Under the pieces are notes generated by a model. That model had not been told where the DNA came from and made no database searches. It worked only from the letters and a program-made list of their open reading frames with translations. Below, piece by piece: positions 1 to 11,503 of a DNA stretch of 64,000 nt (position 1 is its first letter; every line of letters begins with the position of its first letter). The stretch is taken from contig JADDMT010000028.1 of the NCBI GenBank assembly GCA_021401465.1, positions 1-64,000 of the forward strand, in the 5' to 3' direction. The stretch is from Teratosphaeria epicoccoides (Eukaryota > Ascomycota > Dothideomycetes > Mycosphaerellales > Teratosphaeriaceae). A program made the position numbers and the translations under genes.

Positions 1-35
<35 letters not shown>
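1..35. repeat. poly-G homopolymer at window start
   Basis: The first 35 bases are an uninterrupted G run, followed by about 230 bp of strongly G-rich sequence. Nothing functional can be read from it. It could be a real low-complexity tract or an assembly or sequencing artefact. Confidence 0.9.
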
Positions 36-36
<1 letters not shown>

Positions 37-272
37 GACTGTCGTGGTGGATGTGAGGAGGGCGGTGTTTGGGGTGGATACGAGGGGATTGCCTTGGGGG
101 GTGAGGAGGAGTCTGGGGGTTGTTTTGAGGGGGAGGGAGGAGGGGAGGAGGGTTGCGGGGGAGGTGTGGAGGGTTTTGGGGAGGGTGTTTGGGGTTCGGA
201 TTGGGGAGGAAAGGGTCTTATGGGGCGTATCTGGATGGAGGGGTCGAGGATGGAGAGAAGAGCGGGGAGCGC

Positions 273-722
273 ATGAACGTCACCGCGCAGGCTGAAAGGT
301 ACCTGGAGCACGCTCTCGCGCACAAGCTGCGCACCGTCTACGTCGCCTCCTCCAACGCCTCGCACCTCGCCACCATGAAATCCCTGGCCGCATCGAACCC
401 GCTCCTCACCATCACCACAAAGGAAGACCTCCTGACCGACTCGGCCCGCGAAAATTTACAGCAGCTCGCGTTGGAGCAGCAGGGTCTCTTGGACTATGAA
501 GTCCTGGAGAGATGTAGTGTTTTCGGCGGTGCTACGAGCAGTATTTTTAGCTATGGCGTTGCTTTCGCGAGGAACCAGTGGTTGGAGAATGTGGGGAGGG
601 TGATGGATCCTTGGGCAGTGGTGCATAGGGATACGGGGGTGGCGTTTGATGATGGGGTTGGTCGGTTGATGGGGAGGGATGAGGAGGTTGAGAGATTGGT
701 GCCGGGGGGCATGTGGCCCTGA
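273..722 (+). CDS. C-terminal part of a fungal GDP-fucose O-fucosyltransferase-like protein (5' partial)
   Basis: About 149 residues ending at a TGA at 720-722. The stretch has the look of the C-terminal half of fungal O-fucosyltransferase-like proteins: an YLEHAL helix, then VYVASSNASHLATMK, a TKEDLL segment, LEQQGLLDYEVL and VFGGATSSIFSYGVAFARN. In that family this region closes the nucleotide-sugar fold. The same frame stays open upstream to about 153 without an ATG, but that part is G-rich and unreliable, so the 5' boundary is unknown and 273 is only the first in-frame ATG. The catalytic N-terminal half lies outside the window or is lost in the G-rich tract. The family call is from motif recall, not a search. 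Confidence 0.6.
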   Translation: MNVTAQAERYLEHALAHKLRTVYVASSNASHLATMKSLAASNPLLTITTKEDLLTDSARENLQQLALEQQGLLDYEVLERCSVFGGATSSIFSYGVAFARNQWLENVGRVMDPWAVVHRDTGVAFDDGVGRLMGRDEEVERLVPGGMWP

Positions 723-850
723 AGCCACGGCACTGGGATGGTCGATGTGGCTCTGAGCTGCTGTTTCGTGCTGATGTTCAAAACATGGCCGGAAGTAGGG
801 GTCAAGTATGGCGTATGCTTCAAGAAGGATTGTAACAAAGAGTGATAGTG

Positions 851-2027
851 TCACACTTGTGCCGGACCCACTGGCTGCGCGACGCTCTCCAAGGCCTGGT
901 CAATGAACCTCGCAGGCTCACGCCTCTCTCTGTTCACTTTAAGATCGAACACATCCAATCTTTGATACCCACCTGCAACATCATGATACTGCTTCCCCTC
1001 CACACACTCCGCCACATCAAGGTCCGCGTACAGAATGTCCTCTCCATCCTGCAGGAATTCGACGGTATGTCTCTCGCCCGTGGATGGATGCACCGTAAAG
1101 CCTGGCAAAGCAGCACCCGTCGGATCGAGAAACAGCGTTGCGCTTCGCTGTGAAGCTTCCAGAGTCTCACGCGCGTGTGCTACACCTCCTGCTGATACAT
1201 CGATAGCGTCCTGATCCAAGAAGGTGGAGGTCAGGATGCCGAAGCATTTGGCTTCGAAACAATGCGCAGCTGCCCGCGTCCTGTTGGCCGCGACGTTATC
1301 GTAGCTGCGGGCAGGCTTCTTCGCATTCAAAGTCATCTCGCCGGCTGCAGATGGCTGAGGAGGCTTTGCGAGAGCTGTGGTGGGCCATACGGCCGGCCAG
1401 CTGGAGATGTGGATCTGCTCTCCTTGAGCCATGAGTGCATAGCGGGCAAGCGGGTTCGTGTTCTCGCCGCAGATGAGATGACCCATTTTGCCGAACGGCG
1501 TCTCTAGCACTCTCAGGCCATGGCCGTCTCCGGGTGCCCTGGTGACCATCGTTAGAGCCCTTCTGCTGTCTCACACCTGCTTCCAGGAATCAGTACACAC
1601 ACCATGTCAATTTCTCGAAAAATGTCGCTACTAGCTTCCTGTGGTGATTGAGCACCGAACCGTCGGCACCAATGAACACATTCGCGTTCCAAAGCGTGCC
1701 ACTGCTATACCGAGCCTTCTCAGAGATGCCGAGACTGACCATCACATGTGCTTGCCTGGCCGCTGAGCGGATTGCGTCGACCTCCTCGCCGTCGGCATAG
1801 ACTGACTCCTGCACCATGCGTTTGAAAAAGTCGTGGTTTTCGCTGGGTGCGCGGAGAGCAGACCAGAGCGGGAATGCTGGGAGGAAGGTTTCTGGGAACA
1901 CTACCAGGTGCGCCTTGTTGCTCGCAGCTTGTTGAATCAGCCGGATGCATTTGTCGGTGGTTTGTCTGGCGGAAAGGAAAACCGGTGCTGCGTGGCATGC
2001 GGCGGCGCGGAGGGTGGTGGTTGCCAT
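851..2027 (-). CDS. nitrilase / cyanide hydratase family C-N hydrolase (2 exons)
   Basis: Exons complement(1603..2027) and (851..1538) join in phase to 370 aa, the usual length of fungal nitrilases. The 64-nt intron (1539-1602) runs GTGTGTG..CCAG, and splicing restores the family motif EKLTW-APGDGHGL. The catalytic triad is visible: Glu46 in VVFPETFLPAFP, Lys131 in HHRKLVATFFEKL, and Cys165 in GHLICGENTNPLARYALMAQGEQ. Such enzymes hydrolyse nitriles to acids, or cyanide to formamide; the sequence alone does not settle the substrate. No signal peptide, so cytosolic. The ATG at 2027 begins seven bases from a long poly-G tract, which places the promoter in low-complexity sequence. The gene looks intact. 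Confidence 0.92.
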
Positions 2028-2033
2028 CGGGCC

Positions 2034-2077
2034 GGGGGGGGGGGGGGCGGGGGCGGGGGGCGGGGGGGGGGGGGGGC
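2034..2077. repeat. G-rich low-complexity tract upstream of the nitrilase
   Basis: About 44 bp of almost pure G with a few C interruptions, immediately 5' of the nitrilase start. On the other strand it is a C tract in the promoter or 5' UTR. It could form G-quadruplex structure. Confidence 0.85.
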
Positions 2078-3409
2078 AGGGACGTGGGGACGTGGGGTGG
2101 CGTGGGAAGCGCTGGGCAGTGCGTCGGATGTCCGGCTATCACTCCATACTCATGGACGAGGTCTCACGTCTACTTTGAATGTGCGTGCAGATAGATCGTT
2201 CTGATCATGTTCGTGAGCTGACCACGAACGGGCCATGAAGATCAGCAATGCCCGAGGTAGATATCATGCTTCGGAACAGTCGGCCAAGCCGGGATATATC
2301 GACATGCCATGCAAGTGCCAAAGAGTTGTTGACATTGCCGTGCTCAAAGATTGTGGGCGGCCAGCCGCCTGCATGACTGTGGCAAGCAATGGCAAGGAAT
2401 CACGCTGTCTACCTTTGACTCGAGTGCGAAGCGCAGCACGGCTATTGGATCAAGCTTCGGACACGGACAAGCAACATGTGTCCTGCGGCTCGAGGGACTG
2501 TCGATCAATACTGTTAGCGCCTCGTACGCTCGATGGAGACAGACTGCGAGATCTGAGCTGGTGAACGAGATGGGTTGAGGCTCCGCGACGGTCATATGGC
2601 ACAGGCTCTGGGAATGATCGGCTCATGACTCCATGGGTGCTCTCCCACATCTTCTGCTTCGTTTGTCGATGCTGACGCGAGTGCAAGGAGCGTATCGTCG
2701 GTGGAGCCCCGATGTGAAGCACCCGCGAGCTCTGATGCATCGGCTTTGGGATTGCCAAACTGTGACAATCGACGGGAATCAGACGAATACAGCGAGACTG
2801 AGGCTGGGATGGTTTTGGAAAACATCGTTGACAGCCTTCCGACTAAACAGGCCGAGGCAAGCATTGTTCAGAAATACGGGCCCATTTCGTCCATTGCTTC
2901 TACCGAATGAGGATGCTAAATGAGCTTGAGCTGATCTCATCAGCACTGCAGTACTGGTGGCAGGTTTGGGACATTGCATCCCCCTGGGTGGCTGCAAAGT
3001 CTGGATATATGCGGTCCAGAGGTGCGTGTTGTAGCGCTTGGTCAGCGTGACCGTACCTCGACGGAGGGTTCTTAGCTCTCGGAGAACCCACACTGGCGGC
3101 AGGATGCTACGACTTCCAAAGCTCTTGCACGACGTCAGACACGTTGTCATCTATGGCCGAGCAAGGGACACACGGGATTGCGCCGAGGAACTCCAGGAGA
3201 GACAGAAGCAGACCCCAAGTGCTCCAGCAATTTCCAAGTCCTAAGCCTGAGAAATCTGCTCCTGAGACAATGACTCGCTTCTACGCCGGATAACACGTTG
3301 CAATGAGCCCCAAAGCAGAATCACGGCATACATCTTATCATCGCCCTTCCTTCTCTCAACTAGAGAGGCCCTCACCAACCTCTCCGACGCAACACAGCAG
3401 AGATTCAAG
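2078..3409. other. gene-poor stretch
   Basis: No gene can be supported here. Open frames are short, overlap on both strands, and show no signal peptide, domain or clean splice pattern. Confidence 0.5.
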
Positions 3410-3821
3410 ATGTATCTTACCAAATACCTTCTGCTGCTAGCCACACTAGTAGCAGACATCAGCGCACAATGTACAAAGCCAGGACATGTACGTTTTCCAC
3501 ACACCGGCTCTTAACGGCCTATTCTCATCGTCCCTCATTCAATTTACTCACCTCAGAGTAGGCTTGCAGCGCCGACAAGGCGAGATACGTAAGTATCCCC
3601 CTCTCTCCTACCACTAGATCATCAATCTTGGCCCCGTAATCGGTGAGATGGTCTAAAAAACGACTCCTGACATGTACAAGATCGCATGCGCGCAAAACAC
3701 GCTAGCGGAGAGCACAATTGCAGACTGTGCGTCGCAGGGTTGTGAGTGCCAACGCCTCCCAGTAGGAACCGAAGCGTACATGTGTTTGGCGAAGGACTCC
3801 AACACATTTTGCATACCCTAA
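3410..3821 (+). CDS. small secreted cysteine-rich protein, 81 aa, 3 exons (effector candidate)
   Basis: Exons 3410-3487, 3562-3588 and 3681-3821 join in phase 0 to an 81-residue product. Exon 1 encodes a hydrophobic signal peptide (MYLTKYLLLLATLVADISAQ) and the first Cys. A 9-codon micro-exon begins ACSADK. Exon 3 carries six further cysteines and ends at TAA 3819-3821. Eight cysteines in about 61 mature residues point to a disulphide-stabilised extracellular protein. Intron 1 (GTACGT..GTAG) and intron 2 (GTAAGT..TACAAG) have good donors. A CAG acceptor 5 bp before the chosen TAG in intron 1 breaks the frame. Each exon is too short to stand out as an ORF. No family recognised; a role at the host or environment interface is inference. 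Confidence 0.8.
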
Positions 3822-3946
3822 CGGCAGCATCGAGCTTCAGCCTCGTTCGCTTTACCGGTTGGAGAGAGGGTTGACCAGCTATCTTGGCGCTTATGCATGT
3901 GTACAAGCTGCACGCACTTCCTTGTTTGTCGGATTCGCACTATGCT

Positions 3947-4279
3947 TCACAAATACATTGTGTATTCTGTGCTGGGACGCGCCTGATCAGGGCGCGGAGT
4001 ATTCAAGGATGTTGCAGCGTAGACGCAAAACTCCACGAGCTTGCATCGACCAGTCTGTCTGCACATCCGTACCTCAGTTCTGAACTCGGGCTTCACGACG
4101 ACGTTTACAACATCTGCTTCTAGGTCACGGACGTACGGACCGAGGTCATCCTCAAGTACACCCTGGACCACAGCCTCGATTTGGTTCGACCGATCGGCTC
4201 CCATGCCCACTACGGCATATGCTCGATCTGGACACAAAGACATGGTCTGGGGCCGGGTACAGAGCTTGTGATGAGACAT
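3947..4279 (-). CDS. uncharacterised ORF, 110 aa
   Basis: An ATG-initiated frame with balanced, protein-like composition (VVGMGADRSNQIEAVVQGVL, then DLEADVVNVVVKPEF). A possible GTACGG donor follows EFRTE, so the real gene could splice before the terminal part. There is no signal peptide, membrane segment or known motif. It lies next to decayed sequence and may itself be a relic. The opposite frame is also partly open, which lowers confidence. Confidence 0.25.
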   Translation of the reverse strand: MSHHKLCTRPQTMSLCPDRAYAVVGMGADRSNQIEAVVQGVLEDDLGPYVRDLEADVVNVVVKPEFRTEVRMCRQTGRCKLVEFCVYAATSLNTPRPDQARPSTEYTMYL

Positions 4280-6624
4280 TTCGTAAGGATGCGCGAATTG
4301 GCTGTAAGTCTTAGGCAGCCGCCGTGTCTACCCAGTTGATGCACTATCCGACGGCGATGAGCCACAGATCTGTCATCCATCTCAGACTGCCATGCGTACC
4401 TTGCAAAGAGCGCAATTTGTCTCTAATGGGGGCACCTACTGTTGAGTACGGCTGCAGCACTTGGATCATACGCAGCTTAAACACCTGGAATTTGTCAACG
4501 CCACGTTTGTCGAAGGAGTCGAATCTTACGAGTTCGACATTTTCGAGGAAATTCTTGTGTGAAGTGCCTGAACTGAAGCCTACCGGCAACCTAATCTTAT
4601 CAATCCTAGTCGCAGACCGGGTCTTCTTGCGTGTGCTCTGGTCACTTTACAATTGGATTCTACGATAGCTCCTACGCAAAGACAAGCGTGTCAACCACTG
4701 TGGAGGATGGTTGGCAAACAGCAGACTCAGTGGACAGGTCTTACTGGATCGGTCTGCATCATCAGACGGCAAGGCAATCATTGAGTGACGGGACAAGCGA
4801 TGTTGGATCCTCGCCAAGTCAACCGGCGAGATCTATAGTATTACTAGAGGCTCTTGCGGAGTCTAGAGGCATGTACGCGGCATGTGTGAGGCGTCGGTGA
4901 CTCTCAGGCTGAGCCATATCATCGCCTTTGCTCCAGAGCCGGAATTGATGGCCAGGAAAGTGTTACTGCATATGGGTATGGATTGAAGCACCTGCGCGCA
5001 AGCCACACGTGCACTCACTTTGGTTCAAGTGTCCCAGTGCTGGTCTATGCATGCGTCCCCTACTCTTCAGCCAAAGCTCATCGCCAGAACTGCCATCATA
5101 CATCCCTCTAATGACCGCCGCAAGCAGACGGCCCACGCTGCCCCTACCAAGTTCCGCAGTACAGCGGCACCAAACGACCGCGTGCTCTTGCAGACGGCTT
5201 GGACAGATGATGGTGCAAGAAGGGCGAGTGCTGAGATGCGGGGGAGGGGCCCAGTCATTTCGTGTACGCTAGTGGGGGTGGAGAATCTCCGCCCCTGGTC
5301 GTTGATGAGATCTCTGCTTTCCTTGTATCAATACCGTGAGACTGGTGGTTATGGTTGGGCTTAAGGTGACGTATGTCAAGCTAGACACGTGTCAATCTAC
5401 GGCCACCGAGCCGGGCATAGAGCAGAGCCGTCCTTTCTGGGCATGAGGGAGGGCCGCCTTGAACAATCGTGACGAAGTGCTTCAGCCTCTCCCTCCACCG
5501 CTGAGTCTGCAGTTCATCCATTCACTGCCGACGTGCGGCATTCGACATGGTTGAATCCATCGCCGGCCAAATGCCACCCGTATCACTGTAGAAACAAGTG
5601 TACTGTGCGGATATTCGACTGCTGTCCTTAGCGCAACGACCTCCCTGCCGAGAGTTATCTTGGGAAGCTCCTAGACGTGCTGTTGTGCCGAATGTGTTTA
5701 CCGGGCAGTCTATTTCCAGAAGAAGTCGTTGATCACTGCCTGTAAACCATCGACGCATCTTGTGGGAAGAATGAAGTGGAGCACACATTCCATCTGATTG
5801 CTTGTCGATTCACCAGACACCAGAGGCGAGGCCCTGATACATGAGCTCACCACACAGCTCTTGTCCCGGTTGCGCGCACATCTACCGATTGCTATGTTGC
5901 GATCAAGGATTTAAGAGAAGATTCGAAGATGTAGTGAAGCCTACCAGATCAGGTGAATTCTTCTTGGGCTAATTGGTGGGTAGGTGCACCTTCATTATCA
6001 CCATCAAGGTCACTTTCGACGCACAAGGCAACAGGCGAGTTCAGAGGGTCAGGGAAAAGCGGGACTGCCACAGCAGAACTTGTACAACGTCTGGAGCATA
6101 CGTACCACCGAGAAGCACGCGCTCGTGTTTGCAGGCCCGGGGCTTGTTGGCCAAAGATGTTCTTCCATGACGAGTGGAGTTCAGGCGCTCTGAGCTTCAT
6201 GCCAGGGAGTAATCTAGGCCGACGCGACGGTCGGCGGACGGTTTGACACCCTACACACACGGAAGCGATACGATGAAAAGATTCGGATTATTGCGAATGT
6301 AAAGATAATGAGTAAAATGCGCACTTCAGTGATTCGGGAGTCAGGGGATAAGGACCGCATTCCTGAGCCTCGTGCGGCGATGAAGTGATAGCATGGGCTT
6401 GGACGGGCGAGTCGGATCTTGGTTATGCATCTCGATAGTCTGCATTGTTCATTGCTGTTTCCTTAGCAATGCGCCCTGTTTCACGCTCATTACGTCGCGA
6501 TTCAAGCCACGTCCGGATCTTCCTTAGTGCATAATGTTAGACAAATTGAGATCGTTGTGTGCTAGACCCAGTGAGTGGATGCGTTCGACAACGGACGTGG
6601 TGCTGTCCATGCAAGCATCGATGC

Positions 6625-6930
6625 TCAACTCTCGATCATGCTCATTGAGTTGTTCATGTAAGCCGGTCCCAGGAAGGCCGGATTCAGCGTCGGAACTTTG
6701 ACGTAGCAGCCGTCCTGTATGGGTTGCGGCGCAATCGTCATGTTCATTGGAGCTTCTGGACAGACGTGGTCGTCGGGAAGGCGCTCCAGACTGTGTCGAA
6801 TATCCTCTGGAGTCAATTAGAGTTTTCTGATGTTGGAACGACCAAAGTAGGCGACGAAGTCTCTGGTAGAATATCCAAATGACGAGTATAGAAAGATCGG
6901 GTTCCCGTGCTCGTCGTCTTCCTCAGAAAA
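6625..6930 (-). pseudogene. protein-like fragment interrupted by an in-frame stop
   Basis: Reading leftwards, one frame encodes an acidic stretch then GNPIFLYSSFGYSTRDF and YFGRSNIRKL, meets a TAA, and continues in the same frame with LTPEDIRHSLERLPDDHV to a stop at 6625. Coding character on both sides of a single stop suggests a broken gene or an unseen intron. The family is not recognised. Confidence 0.35.
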
Positions 6931-7616
6931 GAAGATGCTTCATACAGCGGCCGCAGATTTTGAACGGACACCGTGGGTAGCTCTCCTTAGTCCATTGTTT
7001 GTTAGGAGAGACGGAGAGGGAGAGTACTCAAGATTGACACTCCGGAAATATAATGAGATGCGTCAAACGGCAAGGTGGAGGTTTGCGTCAGGCCGCATGT
7101 ATTGTTCAGCAATTTGAACGGAAACGCCTCCCACATTAGCGATACGCTTGCTGCAAAGCCTTCGATGTCGGTAGGGTGAATGATCAAGAGAGTGTATGGG
7201 AAGCCAAACCGTCCCGGGGCCAGGTTGGAGCAGTGTTGAGCGACATGTTATCGTGCGGAGAGTCTCGGGGTCACGTGTAAGGACTAAGGGTCGCACGTGC
7301 GTGTGTGAGTTACGCGCGTGACAAAGTTCTCCCGCTCCGCACCCCAGTCTCTGCTGCATTAACGTGAACACATCCAATGCATGAATAATGAATAGTGATG
7401 TGAGCTACAAATTGTGCTACATGTCTTTTCACCATTTCAGATACGCACGACCACAGATCATCAGGGGCAGAGAAAATCTCGTTTATATTGTGATGTTTTC
7501 AGCATCGCAGAAGGCAAAAGCCATCTGTAGATATCATCTCGTCTCGTCTGTAATTTTAAAGACTCCAGGTCCGCAGGTTGCAAGATGAGGGCAAGAAGTC
7601 GGGAATGCTGCTGCCA

Positions 7617-8379
7617 CTACGCCCAGGATGCAGTCTTCCGCAGTTCGCCTTTCCAATTGCTGCAGTCGACTTCCACCGCGCGGCCCGTCGCCAATCCAAT
7701 GCCAGTATTGCCAAAAAAGGCACCAGAAGCGCCAGAGTCCTGACAAAGGTCAAAGTTGACAACAGCGCCGTACTGGTTCTTGTCGGACAGCGTCTTTTGA
7801 CCGCAGACTCCGTTGCCGCCCCCTGAGTCGACGTCAGCAATGATCGAGTGCGCATGGTGGCAGCCAACTTACCGGGGCAGAGATTGGTGACTCTCACCAC
7901 AACGCAGTGGCCCGAGTTGGAAAGCTCCTTGCCTGAAGTTGCGTCCTTCTCTACAGATGCCTTGTCGTTAGCTTCTGACGTGACCCTCCACGAGAAGGTC
8001 GGTGTGCGCGTACCGATGGTGATCCCGTAGCATTTACCGCAACCTGGACCTGCGCCCTGACTGGGACCGACTCCGAACAAAGACTCGGACACCGCCGCAG
8101 TGTACGATCCCGGCGAAACTTCGGTGCCGCAGGCTCCTACTCTGGTAAGTGTCAGTTTGCGGATGGACGGTGAGGTGTGGAGGGTTTCGACCTGTTGCAG
8201 TTTCCAGAGCCCATGTAGTCGCCCGATCCATATATGGTGAAAGTCGCGGCGAGACCGCCGTCCGAGCTACCGCCTGGGCAGCTGCCTGAAGACTTGTTAT
8301 GATCATGGTCCGCGGGCTTTTTGCGATACGGGCCTGCTGAAGCGAGAGCCGCTAGGGCGAGGATGACTTGGAAAAGCAT
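7617..8379 (-). CDS. GH45 endoglucanase (subfamily-C-like), secreted, 3 exons
   Basis: Exons complement(8192..8379), (7873..8141) and (7617..7822) join in phase to 220 aa. Both introns are 50 nt with CTGAC branch sites (8142-8191, 7823-7872). The N-terminus MLFQVILALAALASA is a signal peptide. The mature part has the double-psi beta-barrel pattern of GH45 cellulases: FTIYGSGDYMGSGNC, ACGTEVSPGSYTAAVSESLF, GAGPGCGKCYGITIG, VVVRVTNLCPG, and NFDLCQDSGASGAFFG, whose Asp is the conserved catalytic acid region, followed by VEVDCSNW. The family cleaves internal beta-1,4-glucan bonds in plant cell walls. Length fits single-domain subfamily C; no cellulose-binding module is seen. Expansin-like proteins share the fold, but the NFDLCQDSGAS block favours GH45. 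Confidence 0.85.
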
Positions 8380-10448
8380 GTTTTTGGAGAGTAGTGAGCA
8401 CCGATTGTCGAATGCTGGATCTGTCGCTGATACAGAAGTGGCAGTGATGGAGGATTGACACGATCAACGTGGACGCGGTGGGTAGTAAAACGGTTCCAGC
8501 CGGGGACTAGATCGTGGGACCAGGACGAGCTCTGGTCGGGACCTGAAATGTTATCGATCTTCATCGTGTCGAAGGCTGTCCTGCGGGTTATATATGCTTG
8601 CCAACGACGCCAAAACCTGAGTTCACGCGTTCAGCAAATCTGGAGGATTCCACGGTACTTTCGGCTTGACCAGGTGGATGGATTTGAAACCAGACTTCTT
8701 GCCGCAGAGTGAGGATGTTCAGTCGCGTGAGACCTTTCATTCACCACTCGCCCGTCTTTGATCTTGTCGAGACTTTTGAAATTATGTTAGTATAGCGTCT
8801 CGGAGGGATTACGGATCAATCGCAACTGGCAGGGAAATGCCGAGCCTCGTCCCGCGTGGTCGTCAACATATTCATACGAGGTGGCAAGGGCCTGTATGAA
8901 CGACACTACCGCCATGCTGAAAGGTCGAAAGCTTCGGATTCGAACAAGTCTTTAGTAGTCATACGGCAGCCAAGCCAAGATGTAGCGCGCTAGTATCAGT
9001 ATTAAACTGGAGATCTGAGACCTGACGGGGGACTTCCCTCTGATGACGCAGCCGCATTGCACAGGTACGCTGGGAAATTTAGGGATCGGCCTAAGGGAAG
9101 GCGATGACAACAATCTCACGAGAAAGACATAGAGATCGATGCCGATTGGCTATGACACTTGCATTACAGCAGGCCGTGGGAGCGTGTCTCTGGACTGCGG
9201 ATCTAGCAGTCCCCTCTGCTATTATGTTCCGATCTGCCACGTGTTATCAATCTGCAAGGACGAGGCTGCTATTGGGATTTCGAAGCCCGTCACAACGAGA
9301 GTGCCGAGGTCGTTCCTACCTTGCTTTGTGTGGATGGAGATTGAACGGCGTTGAGATTGTCAGATGCCATTGCAACTACAGCGCACAGCCATGATGTCAA
9401 AACGCCAGACTGAGAGAGCATCAAAGATTGGCTTGCAGGGCGGTCATTTTTCCATAACCACAGACTTGCCTCTGCAACTGCAGCATAGCGTCTGTTCACA
9501 AGGCACTCGTCGGAGATGCATCGGAACCTGATCACGACGCTGGCAATTCTAACGGCTGATGTTGAGACGCAGTGTTCAAGGCGCTCATGAGGCCCTAAAA
9601 CGAGAAGTCTGTTTCGTCATACGAAGCTTACACTAGAAGTCTGTTTCGTCATACGAGGCTTACATTCAATCGCTGCAGGGCGAGTACCACAAGAGGCGAT
9701 CACTGGACATAGCAGGTAGACTCCGCCGCCAAAGAGTGTGTCTGCACCAAGGCTTGGAGACCGCCTGGGTGTGTCAAAGCTCCCAGGAGGCAAAGATGTC
9801 GGCTGTGCGTGGAGAAACCACCCACGTGCGGAAAGGTCTCAGGAGAAGCTTGGTGCGGAGATCCCGGATCGAAATCTTCTCCTGCTCGGACGGCGGCAGG
9901 ACACGAGACCAAGCGTGCGGCTAAGACTAGCTTATAGCATTGGTGCCAGGAGAGAGAGAGATCGCGGCGACTCGACGAGGAGCGCATGAATGAATGTGTC
10001 TGTGCACAGATTTCGGGCGGATGTCCAGTCTATTATGCACATCTGTGCCTTCTAATTCCACTCCCGACTTGGCGACGTCGGTGGACCATGCTCATCCTGT
10101 CCAGATTTTGGAGGCGGCCGCAGCGCGCACCCAATAGGTCGGGACGTTGCGGATTCTGGACTGATCTGGTCCGCCGGATCGGAAAGCCAAGGGTACGCGG
10201 CTCGATCGTGGAGATATGATGAGATCCTATCTGTTGTACGGGCTCTGCAAGATGATCCCACAATCCGGATGGATGTGCAGACTCGCTGTCCGGGATGGTC
10301 CTTCCTGCTCGCCGAGATTCCTGGAATATGCCAGGCGCTCTTCCGTCGGGATCCGTAGCGCCGTTGCACAACCTCGGTTGGCATCTCCAGCGTCGAGGGC
10401 TCCATCGCGACGACAACATCGTCAGAGCCGATACGGCGGATTCCAAGC
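8380..10448. other. intergenic region with one tandem repeat
   Basis: No supported gene. A TATATAA-like motif lies near 8588-8595, about 210 bp upstream of the GH45 start. A 32-bp tandem duplication sits at 9603-9666. Other open frames overlap on both strands without domain signals. Confidence 0.5.
9603..9666. repeat. 32-bp direct tandem duplication
   Basis: Two head-to-tail copies of a 32-bp unit (9603-9634, 9635-9666) beginning AGAAGTCTGTTTCGTCATAC, differing at two positions. The context is intergenic. Confidence 0.9.
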
Positions 10449-10876
10449 ATGGCTTGCCGCCTCCTCGCCTGCTCCTTTACTCTACCTTGCTCGCCACCTT
10501 CGCAGCAGGCGTTCCTGAGGGCGCTCAGCTCTACTGCTCGAAGAAGAAGGACGGGTACACAGTACGTGACGATTCATCGACCTCCAAATCCCCAATCCGC
10601 TGACATCTACATGCATGACCTCGGCTTGCAGCGCTGAAAGGCTTTATGTAGGCATGCACCGGCAGACCTCATCCCTCCTGCAAAGTTCTCTACAAGTGCG
10701 GGGCTGTATGCGGAGAATCGCAGCTGATGGGAGAGCATCGTGAGATCGATTGCGACTACCCTCTCTTGCATACGAAGCGATGCGAGGATATGGCGAGCAA
10801 CTGTCATTGCAGCGGTGGGCCCCGTGGCGATCGGTTCTCGTGCTGGGCTGGCGCCGACGAGTGCCCGGGGAAATAG
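10449..10876 (+). pseudogene. cysteine-rich secreted-protein gene with an apparent frameshift in the signal peptide
   Basis: A strong Cys-rich exon runs 10652-10876 (75 codons with stop; CKVLYKCGAVCGES, RCEDMASNCHCSGG). It joins in phase 0, across a GTACGT..GTAG intron (10562-10651), to an exon ending CSKKKDGYT at 10561. That frame also holds a hydrophobic core (LLLYSTLLATFAAG). The only nearby ATG (10449, MACRLLA) lies in a different frame, one base out from the core. Either a one-base indel has broken the signal peptide, an upstream exon supplies the start, or there is a sequence error. The intron sits just before an Ala-Cys pair, as in the 3410 gene. No family recognised. Confidence 0.5.
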
Positions 10877-11503
10877 GCGAGGGGCGTGGAGGCGAGTCCG
10901 GTGTGGAAGGGAGGGCAATGGACTGGTAGCGAGGCTGGAAAAGCACGCTCGAGTGTCCTGCTTACCTAAAGCATCTGATCGTCACCGAGATGGTGGAGCT
11001 CATGGGAGTTCTTTTGTCGTCTGTGACGCATTTGATGCGGAAAAGTTTCTGACAGCCATACATACTCACTTTTGATCTTTCTTGAAGCTTGTCGGATTTC
11101 GAATAGTCTTCCCGTCAGTTTATGATCTTGAATTCTCGGTAGATCGTTGCACGAGCATTCGTTGCCGACTCGACCTTCAAGGCTCCCGGCTTGACCAGAA
11201 AGGGCACAACGGCAGGAGACCCTCTGCTCGAAGGCGTGCTTGAGGCGAAGCTTGTCGTCGCAGACCGACAAAAGCAGCTATAGACGAAGAAAGCCTGCCC
11301 AGTAGCCAGGGCGGACGATGTCCGCGGTCTCGTGAAGCTTATGCTCGACGAAATGCTCTCCACTCCAGATACCGCAGCACTAGCACTCGTACTCGCGCAA
11401 CACAGAGTCTACCCACGCCCAACTCCGCCGGTCAAGCAGGACCTGTGCTGCCCTCCTCTCTCTCCCCCCTCAAAACACCGCACAGCCCCTCTCCGACCCC
11501 GCC
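10877..11503. other. intergenic, nothing supported
   Basis: Short overlapping frames only. A minus-strand frame ending at 11115 is protein-like but starts with GTG and has no recognisable feature. Confidence 0.4.

Larger units (their letters stand above)
3822..7616. other. 3.8-kb gene-poor, probably decayed region
   Basis: No intact gene. Several protein-like fragments appear in broken frames. A short stretch near 4468-4553 (+) resembles an LRR/F-box-type repeat (LKHLEFVNATFVEG). A minus-strand stretch at 6625-6930 reads as one protein-like frame interrupted by a TAA. Frames switch over short distances near 5950-6240. This looks like old coding sequence in decay, but no parent family can be named. 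Confidence 0.45.
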
